Shown here: in pieces, positions 10,438-19,555 of the stretch
Layout: each line of letters starts with the position of its first letter
Position numbering within the stretch: position 1 is the first letter of the stretch
From: an uncultured Alphaproteobacteria bacterium
Lineage (GTDB): Bacteria > Pseudomonadota > Alphaproteobacteria > HIMB59 > GCA-002718135
Reading direction: 5' to 3'
Length of the DNA: 64,000 nt
Assembly (NCBI GenBank): GCA_902623255.1
Contig: CACNSY010000007.1
Location: 1 to 64,000, forward strand
Program-made: the position numbers and the translations under genes
The notes under the pieces: generated by a model
What the model was told of the DNA's origin: nothing
What the model saw: only the letters and a program-made list of their open reading frames with translations
The model's database searches: none

Positions 10438-11009
10438 GTTTAACTTACAGTAATGTTTTGAATATAAACAAAAAAAATTACAATGGAGTAACAATAGAAG
10501 AAAAGACTCTATCAGGTAAAATAAATATACGAGGTAAAAGTTCAGATAAAGAATTTATGAAAAATATAGGCTCAGTTTTAAACCTGGTTTTACCAATTGA
10601 GCCAAATGTAAGAATTTTTAATAATAATATTAGTATTATGTGGCTTGGTCCTAATGAATGGTTAGTCGAGACACCAGAAAATGAGAAAGATGAAATTATT
10701 TCTCTATTAGAATCTAAACTTAATCCAGAAAAAACAGCGATAACTGATGTTTCGTTTAATAAAACTGTTTTACGGCTTGAAGGGGAAAAAGTTTTTATTT
10801 TACTTTCTAAATTTCTTGTAGCCAACTTAGAAAAAATTTTGGAAACTAATTTTTCTGTAGCTCAAACTATATTTATAAAAATTCCAGTACTTTTTATCAG
10901 AAATAATACTGATAAAGAAGCGACTTCACTAGATTTACATTTAAACAGATCACATGCAAAATATGTTTATGATTTATTAGTTGATGGTAGTAAAAATCTT
11001 AATATTTAA
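10434..11009 (+). CDS. soxG: Sarcosine oxidase, gamma subunit
   Basis: Fourth subunit of heterotetrameric sarcosine oxidase, a GcvT-like fold without known catalysis. The 191-residue product is the most divergent of the four, but it keeps the family core WLGPNEWLVETPENE, AITDVSFNKTVLRLEG and the terminal LDLHLNRSHAKYVYDLLVDG. Its ATG overlaps the soxA stop (ATGA), which suggests translational coupling. Its 3' end is in turn overlapped by the start of an exported nuclease gene. Confidence 0.88.
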   Translation: MSLTYSNVLNINKKNYNGVTIEEKTLSGKINIRGKSSDKEFMKNIGSVLNLVLPIEPNVRIFNNNISIMWLGPNEWLVETPENEKDEIISLLESKLNPEKTAITDVSFNKTVLRLEGEKVFILLSKFLVANLEKILETNFSVAQTIFIKIPVLFIRNNTDKEATSLDLHLNRSHAKYVYDLLVDGSKNLNI

Positions 11010-11463
11010 TTTATTTTTTATCTTAATCTCTTTAAGTACAGTATCATTTGGTAAAACTATATTTGGAAAAGCAAAAGTAATTGACGGAGATACTATACAT
11101 ATTAACAAAAATAAAATAAGACTGCATGCTATTGATGCACCTGAAACAAATCAAACTTGTTATAAAAATAGCAGAGTCTGGAATTGTGGTTTGGAATCAA
11201 CAAAATTCTTAAAAGAATTAATTGGTAATAATAAAATTGAATGCATAACACAAGGTAAGGATCGTTATAATAGATTTATTGGAATCTGCTACAAAGATAA
11301 TTTAGATTTAAATGGTGAAATGGTTCTGAATGGATGGGCGATAGCTTATCGCTATTATTCAAAAGATTATGTTGAAGAAGAAGAAGAAGCAAAACAAGAA
11401 AAAAAAGGTATATGGATTGGTGATTTTGAAGAGCCTTATTTATTCAGAAAGAAAAATAAATAA
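10984..11463 (+). CDS. Exported staphylococcal-nuclease-like (thermonuclease family) protein
   Basis: Small calcium-dependent-type nuclease, predicted to be exported. The N-terminus is a hydrophobic signal peptide ending near STVSFG, followed by the SNase fold: KAKVIDGDTIHINKNKIRLH and AIDAPETNQTCYKN supply the Asp/Thr metal site, the Arg and the catalytic Glu, and GKDRYNRFIGICY the second active-site Arg. The length (about 159) is usual. The ATG is preferred; a TTG lies 3 bp upstream. The start overlaps the last 26 bases of soxG, so it should be co-transcribed with the sox operon although no functional link is obvious. Scavenging nucleic acids for nucleotides or phosphate is a plausible role. 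Confidence 0.85.
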   Translation: MVVKILIFNLFFILISLSTVSFGKTIFGKAKVIDGDTIHINKNKIRLHAIDAPETNQTCYKNSRVWNCGLESTKFLKELIGNNKIECITQGKDRYNRFIGICYKDNLDLNGEMVLNGWAIAYRYYSKDYVEEEEEAKQEKKGIWIGDFEEPYLFRKKNK

Positions 11464-12135
11464 TCAACCATGATGTTGGGAATCTTTTAAATACATTAAA
11501 TCTTCTATTTCTTTATCTTTATTTTTGATTATTTTTTTTAGCTCATTTAATTCATTTTCAAAACTACGATTTTTTTGTTCGATTTGTCTAAGTTCTGATT
11601 TTAGTATTGAATTTTTAATATTTACTTCTTCCATATCTTCATTTGATGCAGAACTCTCTAATTCTATTTCTAATTTTTGAACAAGATCTTCATATTTTGA
11701 CAATTGTTTAGTTAATTCAGTTATTTTACTTTCAAGTGTGTTAAGTTTCTCAATACTTTCCGAATTATTTTCTAATGTGTTATTTTCTAGATCTGATATA
11801 TTGTTTAAAGATTGTTCATAATCATTCTTAATTGTATCGAAGGATTCATTTAAATCGCTTATTTCTTCACGTAAATTTTTTATTTGATCATCTCTAAATT
11901 TTAATCGCTGATCTTTTTGAAATATCTCAAGTTTAAGTTCTTCTATTTCAGATCGTAAACTTGTTTCATCAACGACACTACTAGGAATGATTTCAATAGG
12001 TGGCTCAGTTTGATCAGTTGAAAAATCTAAAGAAGGCAAATAGAAAAAAATACCAAAGATAGCTATAATTGAAATGACTAGTAAGATTCTGTTTCTTCTT
12101 CTTCTTCTTGCTTGTAAACCAACAAAACCTACCAT
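11464..12135 (-). CDS. Membrane-anchored coiled-coil protein of unknown function
   Basis: Not recognised. The 223-residue product has a short basic N-terminus (QARRRRRNRILL), one membrane segment (LLVISIIAIFGIFFYLP), a Pro/Glu-rich linker and then about 160 residues of charged heptad-like sequence rich in Leu, Glu, Lys, Asn and Asp (for example LRSEIEELKLEIFQKDQRL). It would be anchored in the inner membrane with a long periplasmic coiled coil (positive-inside rule). It stops 1 bp from the end of the convergent nuclease gene and is 38 bp downstream of the acyltransferase gene, at the tail of the DMGDH/ETF transcript. It could be a cell-envelope or division-related scaffold, but nothing in the sequence proves this. 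Confidence 0.7.
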   Translation of the reverse strand: MVGFVGLQARRRRRNRILLVISIIAIFGIFFYLPSLDFSTDQTEPPIEIIPSSVVDETSLRSEIEELKLEIFQKDQRLKFRDDQIKNLREEISDLNESFDTIKNDYEQSLNNISDLENNTLENNSESIEKLNTLESKITELTKQLSKYEDLVQKLEIELESSASNEDMEEVNIKNSILKSELRQIEQKNRSFENELNELKKIIKNKDKEIEDLMYLKDSQHHG

Positions 12136-12173
12136 ACCAACTCTATAAAACGGTAAGTGTAAAAAATAAATAT

Positions 12174-13004
12174 TTAATTATTAAATTGTGGGTCCAAAGA
12201 ATATGTGGTTGACCTTAAGTACTGAGTAATTTTTTTGATATCTCCAATTTTTACAAGGTTTTCGTAAGGTATAAGTGAACCAAAGTACATATGGATATCA
12301 TCACCTATCTTTCTTTTCAGTTCATACATACATAAAGAGTATCTAAATGTTTGTCCGATTTTATTAGCAATGTGGTAAAGTTGACTATTTTGACCATCAA
12401 AAAAAATTGGTAAAACAGGGCTTTTAGTTTTAAGAACTAGTTTCGATACCCATTGTTTCCACTCACCATCGTCAGCTTTTGTATTTTTTTTTAAGTTTTG
12501 TTTAGTTGCTATGGTTCCAGAAGGAAAAAGAACTAGAACACCTTCATTATGCAAAACTTTTTCAGCTTCTTTACGTGTATTAATGTTAGTTATTAGAGCT
12601 TCTCTATTTTCATTAAAATCAATTGGCAATATTTTGTCTTTTACTGCCTCTGCTTGCCTTAAGACTTTATGTGTAACCATTTTATAATCTTGTCTTACTT
12701 TTGAAATTGTTGAGCATATGGATACTCCATCTGCAACTCCAAAAGCATGGTTTGCTATAACAATTAATTTTCCTTTTTTTGGAATGTAACTACCTTCCTG
12801 AAAATTTGTTATTAAAGTAAAATTTAATTTATCTACTGCATCATCCCAAAAAAACTCAGGAGGTCTATTTTCAGATAAATATTCATCATATAATTTTTTT
12901 AATTTTAATTTTCCTGTTAATAATTCAGTAATCTTAATAAATATTTGGCCAATAAAATTTACTTCCGCTGTTGCAAAAGTAAATACAATTTTATTTTTAT
13001 TCAT
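12174..13004 (-). CDS. PlsC-like acyltransferase (lysophospholipid acyltransferase family)
   Basis: Predicted acyl transfer to a lysophospholipid or aminolipid. The 276-residue product has IVIANHAFGVADGVSI as the catalytic block; His and Asp are separated by five residues rather than the four of canonical HX4D, as in the hemolysin-like COG3176/OlsB-type branch. A second block is VLVLFPSGTIATKQ, equivalent to the F-P-E-G-T substrate motif, and SPVLPIFFDGQNSQLY is the third. It lies 46 bp downstream of ETF-QO on the same strand. Ornithine-lipid or other aminolipid synthesis is possible and would fit phosphorus-poor seawater, but this is inference. Confidence 0.75.
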   Translation of the reverse strand: MNKNKIVFTFATAEVNFIGQIFIKITELLTGKLKLKKLYDEYLSENRPPEFFWDDAVDKLNFTLITNFQEGSYIPKKGKLIVIANHAFGVADGVSICSTISKVRQDYKMVTHKVLRQAEAVKDKILPIDFNENREALITNINTRKEAEKVLHNEGVLVLFPSGTIATKQNLKKNTKADDGEWKQWVSKLVLKTKSPVLPIFFDGQNSQLYHIANKIGQTFRYSLCMYELKRKIGDDIHMYFGSLIPYENLVKIGDIKKITQYLRSTTYSLDPQFNN

Positions 13005-13050
13005 AATGAAAATGAATTAATTTAAATAAAATAAGTATTTTTCAAACATA

Positions 13051-14679
13051 TTACATATTAGCATAATTTGGCCCCCCACTACCTTCAGGTACAACCCAAT
13101 TTATGTTTTGTGATGGCTCTTTAATATCGCATGTTTTACAATGAATACAGTTTTGTGCATTAATTACAAATTTAGGATTTTGAATATCTGTCTTATCAAT
13201 CTCATATACGCCTGCAGGACAATATCTTTGAGATGGCTCATCATAAGCATTTAAAGTAAATTTTATTGGCAATTCCTTATCTTTTAATTGTAAATGTACT
13301 GGCTGATCAGCTTCATGATTAGTTCCAGTCAAATAAACAGAGCTGGTTTTATCAAAAGTAAATATTCCATCATATTTTGGATAATCTATTTTTTTTGAAT
13401 CTTTTGTTAATTTTAAAGATTCATGATCAGCATGTTTGTGTTTTAGTGTAAAAGGAAGCTTACCTCTAAATATTATTTGATCTATTCCTGTAAATATTAT
13501 TGCAGGTATTAGTCCCCAATTAAAACTTGGTTTTACATTCCTTGCAGCAAACAATTCTTTATAAAGCCATGAACGGTTAAATTTATCTTCATATGCTGCA
13601 AGAGGTACAGATTTATTTAAATAATCATTAATTGTTTCAGCAGCTATAATTCCACTTTTCATTGCAGTATGTGAACCTTTAATCTTTGGCATATTTAAGG
13701 TTCCTGCATCACACCCAACTAGTAATGCACCTGGCATATACATTTTAGGTAAACTTTGAATACCACCTTCAATAAGTGCCCTTGCTCCATAAGCAATACG
13801 TTTTCCATTACTGAGAATTTTCTTAATTGCTGGGTGAGTTTTAAATTTTTGAAATTCATCGTAAGGGGACAAATATGGATTTTTATAATCAAGACCGATT
13901 ACATATCCTAAAAATATTTGTTGATTTTCAGCATGATAACAAAAACTGCCACCATAAGTTGCATTATCTAATGGCCATCCAGCAGTATGCATAACAAGAC
14001 CTTCTTCATGCTGACTTTCATCTAGTTCCCAAATTTCTTTAAACCCAATACCGTATTGTTGTGGTGACTTATCTTTAGATAAATTATATTTTTTAATTAA
14101 TTCTTTACCTAAATGACCTCTGCAACCCTCAGCAAATACTGTTACTTTAGCGTTAATATTAATACCTGGTTCAAAACTATCTTTTTTGTTGCCATCTTTA
14201 TCAATACCCATATCACCAGTTTGAACACCAATTACATGACCTTCATCTGAATATAATATTTTAGATGCTGCAAATCCTGGAAAAATTTCCACTCCTAAAC
14301 CTTCAGCTTCACTTGCAAGCCATCTACATAAATTTGCAAGACTAATGATATAATTCTTATGATTTTTTTGAACACTAGGTAGAAGCCATGTAGGCCAATT
14401 TAACGAGCCTTTCTTAGATAAGAATAAAAACTTTTCTTTTATTACTTTAGTTTTAATTGGTGAGTCTTTACTTCTCCAATCAGGTATTAATTCATCGAGT
14501 GCTCTTGTTTCAAAGACATTACCACTTAAAATATGGGCTCCTACTTCTGATCCCTTTTCTAACACACAAACATTAATTTCTGGATTCAGCTGTTTTAGTT
14601 TAATTGCGGTTGAAAGGCCTGATGGACCAGCACCTACCACCACAACATCATAGTCCATTGACTCACGTTCTACTTCCAT
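13051..14679 (-). CDS. Electron transfer flavoprotein-ubiquinone oxidoreductase
   Basis: Membrane-associated FAD and 4Fe-4S enzyme that passes electrons from reduced ETF to ubiquinone. The 542-residue product has the N-terminal FAD motif VVVVGAGPSGLSTAIKL, the quinone and membrane-contact region including GSFCYHAENQQIFLGYV and CDAGTLNMPKIKGSHTAMKS, and a C-terminal ferredoxin-like domain with cluster ligands CPAGVYE and NCIHCKTCDIKEPSQNINW (four Cys). Length and motifs are complete. It follows etfA by 23 bp, in a transcript headed by the dimethylglycine-dehydrogenase-like gene, which gives a whole dehydrogenase-to-quinone chain in one operon. Confidence 0.95.
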   Translation of the reverse strand: MEVERESMDYDVVVVGAGPSGLSTAIKLKQLNPEINVCVLEKGSEVGAHILSGNVFETRALDELIPDWRSKDSPIKTKVIKEKFLFLSKKGSLNWPTWLLPSVQKNHKNYIISLANLCRWLASEAEGLGVEIFPGFAASKILYSDEGHVIGVQTGDMGIDKDGNKKDSFEPGININAKVTVFAEGCRGHLGKELIKKYNLSKDKSPQQYGIGFKEIWELDESQHEEGLVMHTAGWPLDNATYGGSFCYHAENQQIFLGYVIGLDYKNPYLSPYDEFQKFKTHPAIKKILSNGKRIAYGARALIEGGIQSLPKMYMPGALLVGCDAGTLNMPKIKGSHTAMKSGIIAAETINDYLNKSVPLAAYEDKFNRSWLYKELFAARNVKPSFNWGLIPAIIFTGIDQIIFRGKLPFTLKHKHADHESLKLTKDSKKIDYPKYDGIFTFDKTSSVYLTGTNHEADQPVHLQLKDKELPIKFTLNAYDEPSQRYCPAGVYEIDKTDIQNPKFVINAQNCIHCKTCDIKEPSQNINWVVPEGSGGPNYANM

Positions 14680-14702
14680 TTTATTTATTTTAATAAATTA
14701 AT

Positions 14703-15656
14703 TTATTGTTGAATAGTATTTAATTTATCTAGTTCAGAAGATAATTGAGGCAATGCCTCAAATAAATCAGCGTTTAATCCATAGTCAGCGACATTAAATA
14801 TTGGTGCTTCTTCATCTTTATTGATTGCAACAATTACCTTACTTTCTTTCATACCCGCTAAGTGCTGTATTGCACCAGAAATTCCGACAGCAATATACAA
14901 ATCTGGGACAACTACTTTGCCAGTTTGCCCAACTTGATAATCATTAGAAACATAACCAGCATCTACAGCAGCACGAGAAGCTCCAACTGCCGCATTAAGC
15001 TTATCTGCTATTTCATTTAAAAGTTTAAAATTTTCGGCGCTTTGTAATCCTCTACCACCGGATATCACAACTCTAGCAGTACTTAACTCTGGTCTTTCAG
15101 ATTGAGATTCTTCTCTATCTATAAATTCAACACTGCCACTATCATTATTAAAAGAAATATTTTCGACCTGTTCTTTTCCACCGCTAGTTTCTACAGGGTC
15201 AAATGATGTTGGTCTTACTGTTACTACTTTAATATTGTCATTTGATTTAACTGTTGCAATAGCGTTACCAGCGTAAATTGGCCTCATAAAAGTATCAGAA
15301 CTTATTATTTTTATAACATCACTAACTTGTGCAATATCTAGTTTAACTGCAATTCTAGGAAAAATATTTTTTCCAAATGTTGTCGCAGGTGCCATAATGT
15401 GGGAATAATTATTAGCCAAAGATACAACGATAGGCTCAATGTTTTCAGCAATTGGGTTTTTAAGTTTTTCATTATTGGCTAAATATACTTTTGAAACTTT
15501 TTCAAATTTAGAGATATTTTTAGCTAACTCTTCACATTCATAACCTGTTACCAAAACATGGATATCTTGGTCTATTTGCGATGCTGCAGATATAGTATTT
15601 AAGGTTGATGATTTGATATCTATATTATTATGTTCTGCTAATACTAATATTGTCAT
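14703..15656 (-). CDS. etfA: Electron transfer flavoprotein, alpha subunit
   Basis: FAD-binding subunit of the soluble ETF heterodimer. The 317-residue product has the N-terminal alpha/beta domain and the C-terminal FAD domain with [52 protein letters not shown] and [11 protein letters not shown], all close to the family consensus. Its ATG overlaps the etfB stop by 4 bp. Together with the flanking dehydrogenase and ETF-QO it forms the electron path for demethylation. Confidence 0.97.
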   Translation of the reverse strand: MTILVLAEHNNIDIKSSTLNTISAASQIDQDIHVLVTGYECEELAKNISKFEKVSKVYLANNEKLKNPIAENIEPIVVSLANNYSHIMAPATTFGKNIFPRIAVKLDIAQVSDVIKIISSDTFMRPIYAGNAIATVKSNDNIKVVTVRPTSFDPVETSGGKEQVENISFNNDSGSVEFIDREESQSERPELSTARVVISGGRGLQSAENFKLLNEIADKLNAAVGASRAAVDAGYVSNDYQVGQTGKVVVPDLYIAVGISGAIQHLAGMKESKVIVAINKDEEAPIFNVADYGLNADLFEALPQLSSELDKLNTIQQ

Positions 15657-16405
15657 ATAACTTTTGCCTCATGTTTTAGTTTTTGAACCAATTCAGTAAC
15701 ATCACTTACCATAATTCCTTTTTGTCTAACAGGTGGTTCTTCTACTTTTATTTGTTCAATTCTAGGTTCTATATTTATACCAAGTGAAGATGCTTCTTTT
15801 GTATCAATTGGTTTTTTCTTTGCTTTCATTATATTTGGTAAAGAAGCATACCTAGGTTCATTCAGTCGAAGATCACATGATGCTACAAATGGTATAGACA
15901 CTTTTATTCTTTCTAAACCTTCATCTATTTCTCTAGTAACGATAGCATTATTTTGCCCTTGGATTTCAATTTTAGATGCGAATGTAGCCTGCGGCCAGTT
16001 AAGTAAAGCAGATGTCATTTGACCAGTTTGATTACAGTCATCATCGATTGCTTGTTTTCCCATTAAAATAATTGATGGTTTTTCTTCTTCAGCAACTTTA
16101 GAAATTATTTTAGAAATAGCTAGAGGTTCTAAATCATTTTCTGTTTTAATATGAATACCCCTATCGGCTCCCATTGCTAATGCAGTTCGAATAGTTTCTT
16201 GTGCCTTATCATTACCTATAGAAAGAATTATAATCTCATCTGCTTTACCAGCTTCTTTTATTCGTAGAGCTTCTTCTACTGCGTTTTCATCAGGAGGATT
16301 CATAGACATTTTTACATTATCTTTTTCAACTCCAGAACCATCAGCTTTAACCCTGATTTGAACATTATAATCTATGACTCTTTTTACGGTGACAAGTAAC
16401 TTCAT
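15653..16405 (-). CDS. etfB: Electron transfer flavoprotein, beta subunit
   Basis: AMP-binding subunit of ETF, which docks on the partner dehydrogenases. The 250-residue product starts [20 protein letters not shown] and has the signature segments [28 protein letters not shown] and [19 protein letters not shown], which are normal for etfB. It lies 1 bp downstream of the dimethylglycine-dehydrogenase-like gene, suggesting translational coupling and a dedicated electron acceptor. Confidence 0.97.
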   Translation of the reverse strand: MKLLVTVKRVIDYNVQIRVKADGSGVEKDNVKMSMNPPDENAVEEALRIKEAGKADEIIILSIGNDKAQETIRTALAMGADRGIHIKTENDLEPLAISKIISKVAEEEKPSIILMGKQAIDDDCNQTGQMTSALLNWPQATFASKIEIQGQNNAIVTREIDEGLERIKVSIPFVASCDLRLNEPRYASLPNIMKAKKKPIDTKEASSLGINIEPRIEQIKVEEPPVRQKGIMVSDVTELVQKLKHEAKVI

Positions 16406-16406
16406 A

Positions 16407-18842
16407 CTATTGTTTTAGTTTTTCATTTTTAGGATCATAAGGACTATCCTCTATTACAGTTACATTGTATTTTTTATCTAATATATCCATTTCTAATTTT
16501 TGACCGACATCTGCAAATTGAGGATCTACCATACCAATAGCTAATGATTTTTTCACTCTAAAACCATAGTTACCTCCTGTCGCACGACCTATAACTTTCC
16601 CATTATTATAAATTGGATTATTGCCCAAAGCATCTGCATCTTCAACATCATGAACCTCTAAAGTTACCATTTTGTTTTTAAAACCATTTTGCTGCCATTT
16701 AACAAGAGAATCTCTTCCAATAAAATTCCCTTTGTTTAAATGTACAAATCTATCTAACCCAGACTCAAAAGCTGCGTATTCTATAGACATTTCTGTACCA
16801 ACCAATTTATATGTTTTTTCAACACGTAAGCTTTCCATGGCTCTAATACCAAATGGTTTAAGTCCATGATCTTTTCCGGATTCCATCAATTTATCAAAAA
16901 TATGGTTTTGATATTCAATTGGATGATGTAATTCCCATCCGAGTTCTCCAACAAAATTCATACGCATAGCAATACTTGGAGCTAAACCAACATTAATTTT
17001 TTTTGCCGATAGCCAAGGGAAATTTTCATTAGATAAATCAGTCTTTGTAATTTTAGAGAGAATATCTCTTGATTTCGGTCCTGCTAAAACAAGAACACCC
17101 ATACTATTAGTTAAATTTTCATAAATCACTGATCCATCTTTGGGCATCCATTTATGAATCCAATCATGATCTAATCGTTGAAATGCTCCTGCTGAAACTA
17201 AATAAAAAGAATTTTCTTTTTCTTTTGCAATTGTGAATTCTGAGTGAACTCCTCCAGCAGTGTTTAACGCATGACAAAGATTAACTCTTCCAATTTTTTT
17301 TGGAATTTTATTTGCAACCAAGTAGTCTAGAAACTCTTCTGCACCAGGTCCTGAAATCCGACATTTAGCAAACGCAGTCATATCTAGAAGGCCAGCATTT
17401 TCCTGAACATTTAAGCACTCGTTGCCAACATGTTCAAACCAATTTGATCTTCTAAATGACCAATCATCTTTTTGTAATTCTTTTGAAGGTGCAAACCAGT
17501 TGGCGCGCTCCCAACCAAACTTTTGACCAAAAACTGCACCAAGATTTTTTAATCTATCATAACAAGGAGCTTGTCTTAAAGGACGTCCCTCTTCTCTTTC
17601 TTCATCAGGATAGTGTACTGTAAAGACATTGGCGTAAGCTTCTTCATTCTTTTTAATCAAATATGCCTCTGTTGCATAATCACCAAATCTTCTAGGATCT
17701 ACACCTAACATATCAATTGTAGGTTCACCATCTACTATCCACTCAGCAATTTGCCATCCAGCTCCACCAGCAGCGGTAATTCCAAAACTATGACCTTCAT
17801 TTAACCAGAAATTTTTAAGTCCCCATGCCGGTCCAACAATTGGACTTCCATCTGGCGTATAACAAATAGCACCATTGTAAACTTTCTTAACTCCAACTTC
17901 TCCAAAAATAGGAACACGGTGCATTGCTGATTCAATGTGAGGTTCTAAACGCTCCAGGTCTTCTTGAAATAATTCGAATTCAGATTCTTTATCAGGTCCA
18001 TCAACATAACAAACGGGAGCTCCTTTTTCATAAGGCCCTAAAATCAATCCTCCTCTTTCTTCACGCATGTACCAAGAACTATCAGAATCTCTTAAGACTC
18101 CCATTTCAGGAAGTCCTTGTTCTTTTCTTTTTAATATTTCAGGATGATCGTCAGTCACTATGTATTGGTGTTCAACAGGTATAACTGGAATATCAAGTCC
18201 TACCATCTTTCCAGTCTGTCGAGCAAAATTACCACTACATGAAATTACATGCTCACATTCAATTGATCCTTTATCAGTTTCTACAATCCATAAGTCATCT
18301 TTATTTTTTTTAATCCCTGTTACAGAAGTATTTCTATAAATTTCTGCACCTTTATCTCTTGCTCCTTTTGCAAGAGCTTGAGTTAGATCGGCTGGTTGAA
18401 TGTATCCATCTTCAGGATGCTGAATTGCACCTATCAATCCATCTGTATTACAAAGTGGCCAAATTTCTTTTAATTGTTCAGGTGTTAAAAATTTAACATC
18501 TACACCTATTGTTTTAGCTACTCCTGAATATTGATAATACTCATCCATTCTATCTTGAGTAGTTGCTAATCGGATATTTGAAACCACACTAAAACCAACT
18601 TTTTGTCCTGTTTCTTCTTCAAGAGTTTTGTAAAGTTTGACTGCATATTTATGCAATTGACCTACAGAATAACTCATATTGAACAATGGAAGTAACCCTG
18701 CTGCATGCCATGTTGATCCTGAAGTTAATTCTTTTCTTTCAACCAGAACTACATCTGACCAACCCTTTTTTGCTAAATGATAGAGAGTGCTAACGCCTAC
18801 TGCACCTCCACCGATAACAACTGCTTTTGACTTTGATTTCAT
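16407..18842 (-). CDS. Dimethylglycine/sarcosine dehydrogenase-type flavoprotein (DAO + GcvT domains)
   Basis: Predicted oxidative N-demethylation of a methylated glycine, with the carbon passed to THF and electrons to ETF. The 811 residues hold an N-terminal DAO domain ([32 protein letters not shown] with the His that binds FAD covalently in characterised DMGDH), a FAO_M-like linker ([19 protein letters not shown]) and a C-terminal GcvT folate domain ([46 protein letters not shown]). It is followed by etfB, etfA and ETF-QO. Dimethylglycine is the likeliest substrate because sarcosine oxidase is encoded separately nearby; sarcosine dehydrogenase cannot be excluded by sequence alone. Confidence 0.88.
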   Translation of the reverse strand: MKSKSKAVVIGGGAVGVSTLYHLAKKGWSDVVLVERKELTSGSTWHAAGLLPLFNMSYSVGQLHKYAVKLYKTLEEETGQKVGFSVVSNIRLATTQDRMDEYYQYSGVAKTIGVDVKFLTPEQLKEIWPLCNTDGLIGAIQHPEDGYIQPADLTQALAKGARDKGAEIYRNTSVTGIKKNKDDLWIVETDKGSIECEHVISCSGNFARQTGKMVGLDIPVIPVEHQYIVTDDHPEILKRKEQGLPEMGVLRDSDSSWYMREERGGLILGPYEKGAPVCYVDGPDKESEFELFQEDLERLEPHIESAMHRVPIFGEVGVKKVYNGAICYTPDGSPIVGPAWGLKNFWLNEGHSFGITAAGGAGWQIAEWIVDGEPTIDMLGVDPRRFGDYATEAYLIKKNEEAYANVFTVHYPDEEREEGRPLRQAPCYDRLKNLGAVFGQKFGWERANWFAPSKELQKDDWSFRRSNWFEHVGNECLNVQENAGLLDMTAFAKCRISGPGAEEFLDYLVANKIPKKIGRVNLCHALNTAGGVHSEFTIAKEKENSFYLVSAGAFQRLDHDWIHKWMPKDGSVIYENLTNSMGVLVLAGPKSRDILSKITKTDLSNENFPWLSAKKINVGLAPSIAMRMNFVGELGWELHHPIEYQNHIFDKLMESGKDHGLKPFGIRAMESLRVEKTYKLVGTEMSIEYAAFESGLDRFVHLNKGNFIGRDSLVKWQQNGFKNKMVTLEVHDVEDADALGNNPIYNNGKVIGRATGGNYGFRVKKSLAIGMVDPQFADVGQKLEMDILDKKYNVTVIEDSPYDPKNEKLKQ

Positions 18843-18896
18843 TATTACTATTTAATACTGTACTTCATTAATCATATTAAATAAGGTGGGTCAATC

Positions 18897-19517
18897 ATGA
18901 GATACTTCAAAAAAATAATTTTGGTGGTTATAATGAGTGCGTTTATTTGTCTTCCTATAAAGGCTGAAATGACTCTTAAAGAATTATTTTTTGATGAGTC
19001 TAAGCCTTTTCATTTAAAAATATTAGATGTTATTCCTGAAGAGGGAATTGTTCAAATTGGTGATGAAAATGCGAGCAATACCATTATTGAATTTATGGAT
19101 TATTTTTGCGGATACTGTAAAAAAGTCCATCCTGAATTGCTTCAAATTGCAAACGAAAGAGAGGATACAAGGATAGTTTTCCTGCAACATCCAATTTTAA
19201 GTGAGTCTTCTAAATTACTAGCAAATATGGTTATAGCTGCAAACATGCAGAACAAAGGAATCGATTTTCATAATGCATTGTTTGAAGTTGAAGGAAATTT
19301 AAATAATGCAAAACTAAAACAAATAATAGAAAATCTTGAGTTAAATGATGCTAAATTAAATATCGATATGACAAAAGAAAGTGTTAATAATATTGTAAGA
19401 CTGAGTTCTTTTTTAGCTAATGGATCAGGTGCGCGTGGTACTCCTACTTTTTTTGTTAATGAAGAACTTGTTGTTGGTTATATCTCCATTGATAGAATTA
19501 AAGCTTTATTAAAATAA
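18897..19517 (+). CDS. Periplasmic DsbA-family thiol:disulfide oxidoreductase
   Basis: Thioredoxin-fold protein predicted to act on disulfides in the periplasm. The 206-residue product has a signal peptide ending near LPIKA, a short N-terminal helix region, then IIEFMDYFCGYCKKVHPE with a CGYC active site, an inserted helical domain, and GARGTPTFFVNEELV with the cis-Pro loop after it. The layout resembles DsbA-like proteins of the ScsC/BdbD branch (COG1651). It is divergent from the DMGDH-like gene (54 bp between starts) and ends in a strong hairpin. The substrate is unknown. Confidence 0.85.
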   Translation: MRYFKKIILVVIMSAFICLPIKAEMTLKELFFDESKPFHLKILDVIPEEGIVQIGDENASNTIIEFMDYFCGYCKKVHPELLQIANEREDTRIVFLQHPILSESSKLLANMVIAANMQNKGIDFHNALFEVEGNLNNAKLKQIIENLELNDAKLNIDMTKESVNNIVRLSSFLANGSGARGTPTFFVNEELVVGYISIDRIKALLK

Positions 19518-19547
19518 AGAAGCTCTATTAATTAAATAGAGCTTCTT
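19517..19547. terminator. Bidirectional intrinsic terminator between dsbA-like and dmdA-like genes
   Basis: A perfect 13-bp stem (AAGAAGCTCTATT and its complement) with a 5-nt loop lies between two convergent genes. It starts at the last base of the upstream stop codon and ends 9 bp before the last codon of the opposite gene. A/T-rich flanks on both sides fit termination in both directions. Confidence 0.75.
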
Positions 19548-19555
19548 AAAATATT

